Shown: one piece after another, positions 61,199-64,000 of the stretch | Layout of the letters: each line of letters starts with the position of its first letter | Numbering within the stretch: the stretch's first letter is position 1 | NCBI RefSeq assembly: GCF_900566055.1 | Contig: NZ_UPHQ01000253.1 | Coordinates: 1-64,000 of the forward strand | Reading direction: 5' to 3' | DNA: 64,000 bases | DNA from: Mycobacterium innocens | GTDB lineage: Bacteria > Actinomycetota > Actinomycetes > Mycobacteriales > Mycobacteriaceae | Notes under the pieces: model-generated | Told to the model about the DNA's origin: nothing | The model's input: the letters and a program-made list of their open reading frames with translations, nothing else | The model's database searches: none | Translations under genes and position numbers: made by a program

Positions 61199-62038
61199 GT
61201 GACCGGACCTTTCATCGGCAGCGAAGCCCTCGCATCGGGTGCGCTGACGCCGTATCGGCTGCGTAGCCGTTACGTCGCGATCCATCCCGACGTATACGTC
61301 CCGCCCGGCACGGACCTCACCGCCACGACACGCGCTCATGCCGCCTGGCTGTGGTCGCGACGGCGCGGCGTCATCGCGGGCCACTCGGCTTCGGCACTAC
61401 ATGGCGCCAAATGGGTCGACCATCGAGCACCGGCCCGATTACTCTATGACCACCGCCGGCCGCCGAGCGGCATCCTGACGTGGTCGAGCGCCGTCGCCAG
61501 TGACGAGATCCAGCTCGTACGCGGCCTACAGGTAACCACCCCAGCCCGCACTGCCCTCGACCTCGCCTGCCGAAATCCGGTCGGCACAGCGGTTGCGGCT
61601 ATCGACTCGCTCGCCAGAGCAACCAGGCTCCGGGTCGCCGATACCGAATTGCTGGCCGGACGCTACAACGGGCACCGCAACATCCGGCGTGCCCGCAGCG
61701 CACTCAAGCTGGTCGACGCGGGTGCCGAGTCACCGCGCGAGACTTGGCTGCGGTTGCTGCTCATCGACGCTGGCTATCCTGCGCCGAAGACCCAGATCGT
61801 GGTTTACGGAGAGTACGGCGAGGCTGTCGCCGTACTCGACATGGGCTGGAAGGACATCAAAGTCGCGGTCGAGTACGAGGGTGACCAGCACCGCACCGAT
61901 CGCAGGCAATTCAACAAGGACATCGCGCGTTTCGAAGCACTAACCGAGCTGGGCTGGATCGTGGTGCGGGTCACCGTCGAGGACGTGCCAGGCGGCATCC
62001 TGCGACGGGTGGCAGTCGCCTGGGCCCGCCGAGCGTGA
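61199..62038 (+). CDS. AbiEi-like plus DUF559/Vsr-like protein (Rv3517-like)
   Basis: This 279-residue protein has an N-terminal half resembling type IV AbiEi antitoxin-like regulators (ALTPYRLRSRYVAIHPDVYV, then GVIAGHSASALHGAKW). Its C-terminal half is like DUF559, a Vsr-type PD-(D/E)XK fold, with an acidic residue near 214 (VLDMGWKDIK) and VAVEYEGDQHRTDRRQF near 223-239. The start is GTG. It matches Rv3517 in length. The function is unknown. Its place between echA19 and cyp142 is conserved with M. tuberculosis. Confidence 0.72.
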   Translation: MTGPFIGSEALASGALTPYRLRSRYVAIHPDVYVPPGTDLTATTRAHAAWLWSRRRGVIAGHSASALHGAKWVDHRAPARLLYDHRRPPSGILTWSSAVASDEIQLVRGLQVTTPARTALDLACRNPVGTAVAAIDSLARATRLRVADTELLAGRYNGHRNIRRARSALKLVDAGAESPRETWLRLLLIDAGYPAPKTQIVVYGEYGEAVAVLDMGWKDIKVAVEYEGDQHRTDRRQFNKDIARFEALTELGWIVVRVTVEDVPGGILRRVAVAWARRA

Positions 62039-62108
62039 AGTCACCGAGAGAATCCGCGAGCCAAAATCTCGCGCTGACAACACGTTCGGCAGACAACGCA
62101 AGGACATC

Positions 62109-63314
62109 TCAACTCAGCGGCGCACTAGGAGTGAACACCACCGGCATCGACTCCAGGCCGCTGACGAAGTTCGCCGGCCGCAGCGGCAACGCCGCATCCG
62201 ATGACGCCAGCCGCAGGTCGGGCAGCCGCCGCAGCAACCGCTCCGTCATCAACGATAGCTCCAAGCGCGCCAATTGGTTGCCCAGGCAGAAATGGGTGCC
62301 AAAGCCGAACGCCAAGTGACTGTTCGGGTTTCGCTGAATGTCGAATCGCTCGGCATCCGGGAACACCGCTTCGTCGAAGTTGGCCGACTCGAACAAGAGC
62401 ATCATCTTCTCGCCCGCATGCAACGCCGTGCCGTGAAAATCCGTATCGCGAGTCAACATTCGGCACATGTTCTTCACCGGCGCCGTCCAGCGCAGCATCT
62501 CCTCAACCGCCGAGGGCACCAACGACGGGTCGGCCACCAGCAAATCCCACTGATCGCGGTTGCGCAACAGCTGCTCGGTACCCCCACTCAAGGTATGCCG
62601 CGTGGTCTCGTCGCCGCCGATCAGGATCAGCAGCGTCTCCATCACCAGCTCGTCGTCACTCAGCCGCTCCCCGTCGACCTCGGAGCTCACCAGCACACTG
62701 ACCAGATCATCGGTCGGCTCCGCACGACGCGCGGCAATAGTCCCCCGGGTGAAGTCGTTGTAGGCCGCGAAGGCGTCCATGCTGACCTGAAAATCCTCTT
62801 GCGACACATGGGAACTCAGAAACGTCACCAGATCGTCCGACCAGCGCAAGAACATGTCCCGCTGCTCCGGGCGCACCCCGAGCATGTCGCCGATCACCGC
62901 CATCGGCAGCGGCGCGGCAAGATCCCGTACGAAGTCACATTCACCACGTTCGCACACCGCGTCGATCAGCGTGTCACACAACGCCCCGATCGAGGCCTCT
63001 TTGTCTTTCACCCGCTTGCGGGTAAAGCCGGCGTTAACCAGCTTGCGCCGCAACAGATGTGCCGGGTCGTCCATGTCGATCATCATCGGCATCGCCGGCT
63101 GGTCGGGACGGATACCGCCGGCGTTCGAGAACAGCTCGGGCTGCCGTTCGGCGTCGATCACCGCCTGATAGGTCGACGCCGCGGCCAGTCCGTTGCGGTC
63201 GCGGAACACCGGCTCATGCGCACGCATCCACCGGTACGCCACCCGCGCCTCACGACTGGCGTAGAAGGTCCCGTCGGTCAGATCGACGTCTGGCCTATCA
63301 ACGGCTTCAGTCAT
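62109..63314 (-). CDS. cyp142: cytochrome P450 CYP142, cholesterol C26/C27 hydroxylase
   Basis: This 401-residue P450 has the I-helix LILIGGDETTRHTLSGG, the ExxR helix EEMLRW, and the haem-Cys loop FGFGTHFCLGNQLARLE. CYP142 oxidises the terminal carbon of the cholesterol side chain, starting its degradation before FadD19. The start at 63314 has GGAGG upstream (63321-63325). Only 28 bases separate its start from the divergent gene, so its promoter overlaps that gene. Its electron donor could be FdxD. Confidence 0.92.
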   Translation of the reverse strand: MTEAVDRPDVDLTDGTFYASREARVAYRWMRAHEPVFRDRNGLAAASTYQAVIDAERQPELFSNAGGIRPDQPAMPMMIDMDDPAHLLRRKLVNAGFTRKRVKDKEASIGALCDTLIDAVCERGECDFVRDLAAPLPMAVIGDMLGVRPEQRDMFLRWSDDLVTFLSSHVSQEDFQVSMDAFAAYNDFTRGTIAARRAEPTDDLVSVLVSSEVDGERLSDDELVMETLLILIGGDETTRHTLSGGTEQLLRNRDQWDLLVADPSLVPSAVEEMLRWTAPVKNMCRMLTRDTDFHGTALHAGEKMMLLFESANFDEAVFPDAERFDIQRNPNSHLAFGFGTHFCLGNQLARLELSLMTERLLRRLPDLRLASSDAALPLRPANFVSGLESMPVVFTPSAPLS

Positions 63315-63329
63315 GCCAGTCCTCCGCAT

Positions 63330-63335
63330 TACAGT
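63330..63335 (+). promoter_or_regulatory. -10 element TACAGT of a leaderless promoter
   Basis: TACAGT ends seven bases before ATG 63343, so transcription should start at or next to the ATG. No ribosome-binding site is visible for that gene. On the other strand the same bases read TGTAAT, a plausible -10 for cyp142, so the two promoters overlap face to face. Confidence 0.5.
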
Positions 63336-63342
63336 GAGCGTC

Positions 63343-64000
63343 ATGCCTGTCTCGCAACACACCATCGCCGGCACGGTGCTCACCATGCCGGTCCGTATCC
63401 GCACAGCGAATATGCACTCGGCGATGTTCTCGGTGCCCGCCGCGCCGACCCAAAAACTCATCGACTACAGCGGGCTTAGGGTGTGCGAATATCTGCCGGG
63501 CAAAGCGATCGTCATGCAGATGCTGGTGCGCTACGTCGACGGCGATCTCGGCCAGTACCACGAGTACGGCACCGCGGTCATGGTCAATCCGCCCGGCAGC
63601 CGAGCCCGACGAGCCCGTGGTCCCCGGGCCCTGGCGAAAGCCGCGGCGTTCATCCACCACCTGCCGGTCGACCAGTCCTTCACCCTCGAGGCCGGTCGCA
63701 CCATCTGGGGCTTCCCGAAGATCATGGCGGACTTCAACGTTCGCGAAGACGCCAAATTCGGCTTCGACGTCAGCGCCGACGGGCAGCTCATCGCCGACAT
63801 GGAGTTCAGCAACGGAGTGCCGCTGCCGACACGAGGTTCGCAGGTGCTCAAGGCCTATTCCCACCAAGACGGTGTCACCCGGGAAATCCCGTGGGAGATG
63901 AAGATATCGGGCCTGCGGGCCCGCCTCGGCGGTGCCCGGCTGCGCCTCGGTGACCACCCTTACGCCAAGGAACTCGCCTCGCTGGGCCTGCCTAAGCGGG
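63343..64000 (+). CDS. acetoacetate-decarboxylase-family protein (Rv3519-like), cut by the right edge
   Basis: At least 219 residues are visible; M. tuberculosis Rv3519 has about 236. A catalytic-type Lys lies in RTIWGFPKIMADFNV, the ADC-family GFPK motif. YGTAVMVNPPG and SNGVPLPTRGSQ are other conserved parts. Family members decarboxylate beta-keto acids through a Lys Schiff base. In the cholesterol locus it may act on a steroid or side-chain keto acid, but this is inferred. It starts at ATG without a leader. Confidence 0.83.
   Translation, partial: MPVSQHTIAGTVLTMPVRIRTANMHSAMFSVPAAPTQKLIDYSGLRVCEYLPGKAIVMQMLVRYVDGDLGQYHEYGTAVMVNPPGSRARRARGPRALAKAAAFIHHLPVDQSFTLEAGRTIWGFPKIMADFNVREDAKFGFDVSADGQLIADMEFSNGVPLPTRGSQVLKAYSHQDGVTREIPWEMKISGLRARLGGARLRLGDHPYAKELASLGLPKR

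Noticed and set aside
62071-62090. AACACGTT core resembling a KstR site
   Set aside because: Both outer bases fail the consensus, and it lies between convergent 3' ends where no promoter is expected.
1-64000. tRNA, rRNA, CRISPR array, intact insertion sequence or phage module
   Set aside because: No cloverleaf, no regularly spaced identical repeats, no transposase or integrase motifs were seen by eye. A covariance-model and IS search would be decisive.

Overview
The window is chromosomal DNA of a slow-growing Mycobacterium. Three things point this way: high GC throughout, a PE gene and a PE_PGRS gene at the left end, and a complete mce4 cholesterol-import locus whose gene order and protein lengths match the M. 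tuberculosis Rv3479-Rv3519 segment as I remember it. PGRS proteins suggest the tuberculosis/kansasii/marinum side of the genus. I do not name a species.

Left third (1-20 kb), accessory. A PGRS block runs off the left edge. It follows a PE protein carrying a histidine-phosphatase (phosphoglycerate-mutase-like) domain and a second PE protein. Next come a LysR regulator with a dyad operator and a divergent D-malate/tartrate dehydrogenase-DctA-glycerate kinase operon. The kinase is cut off at a junction with another broken gene. After a wax-ester-synthase/DGAT and an amidase, a tightly packed five-gene minus-strand operon encodes a cupin, a ThDP enzyme, a DRE-TIM aldolase, an epimerase and a GCS2-type ligase. 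It is divergent from a 14-TM-type exporter and looks like an uncharacterised small-molecule pathway. A small DNA-binding protein and a secreted two-cysteine protein follow, also divergent.

Middle (20-38 kb). This part holds a large patatin protein with C-terminal membrane helices (Rv3479-like), a GAP/LysE-type membrane protein, a Bcr-type MFS protein, a remnant of a PknD-like kinase/NHL gene, membrane proteins like Rv3482c/Rv3483c, CpsA (cell-wall ligase), two SDRs, an enoyl-CoA hydratase, the Rv3489-otsA pair (trehalose), a FetAB-like ABC pair, a frameshifted Tat-signal pseudogene and a PadR regulator.

Right (38-64 kb), cholesterol locus. On the minus strand lie fdxD, hsd4A, yrbE4AB, mce4A-F and two Mce-associated proteins, which together form the importer. 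On the plus strand lie fadE26-fadE27-fadD17 for side-chain beta-oxidation. IlvX and an amidohydrolase, fadD19/echA19 (divergent), an Rv3517-like protein, cyp142 and an acetoacetate-decarboxylase-fold protein (cut by the right edge) complete it. Two perfect KstR-type boxes sit in the divergent promoters fdxD/fadE26 and fadD19/echA19. The PE_PGRS genes that interrupt this locus in M. tuberculosis are absent; a beta-lactamase-fold serine hydrolase occupies one of those places. I saw no tRNA, rRNA, CRISPR array or intact insertion sequence.
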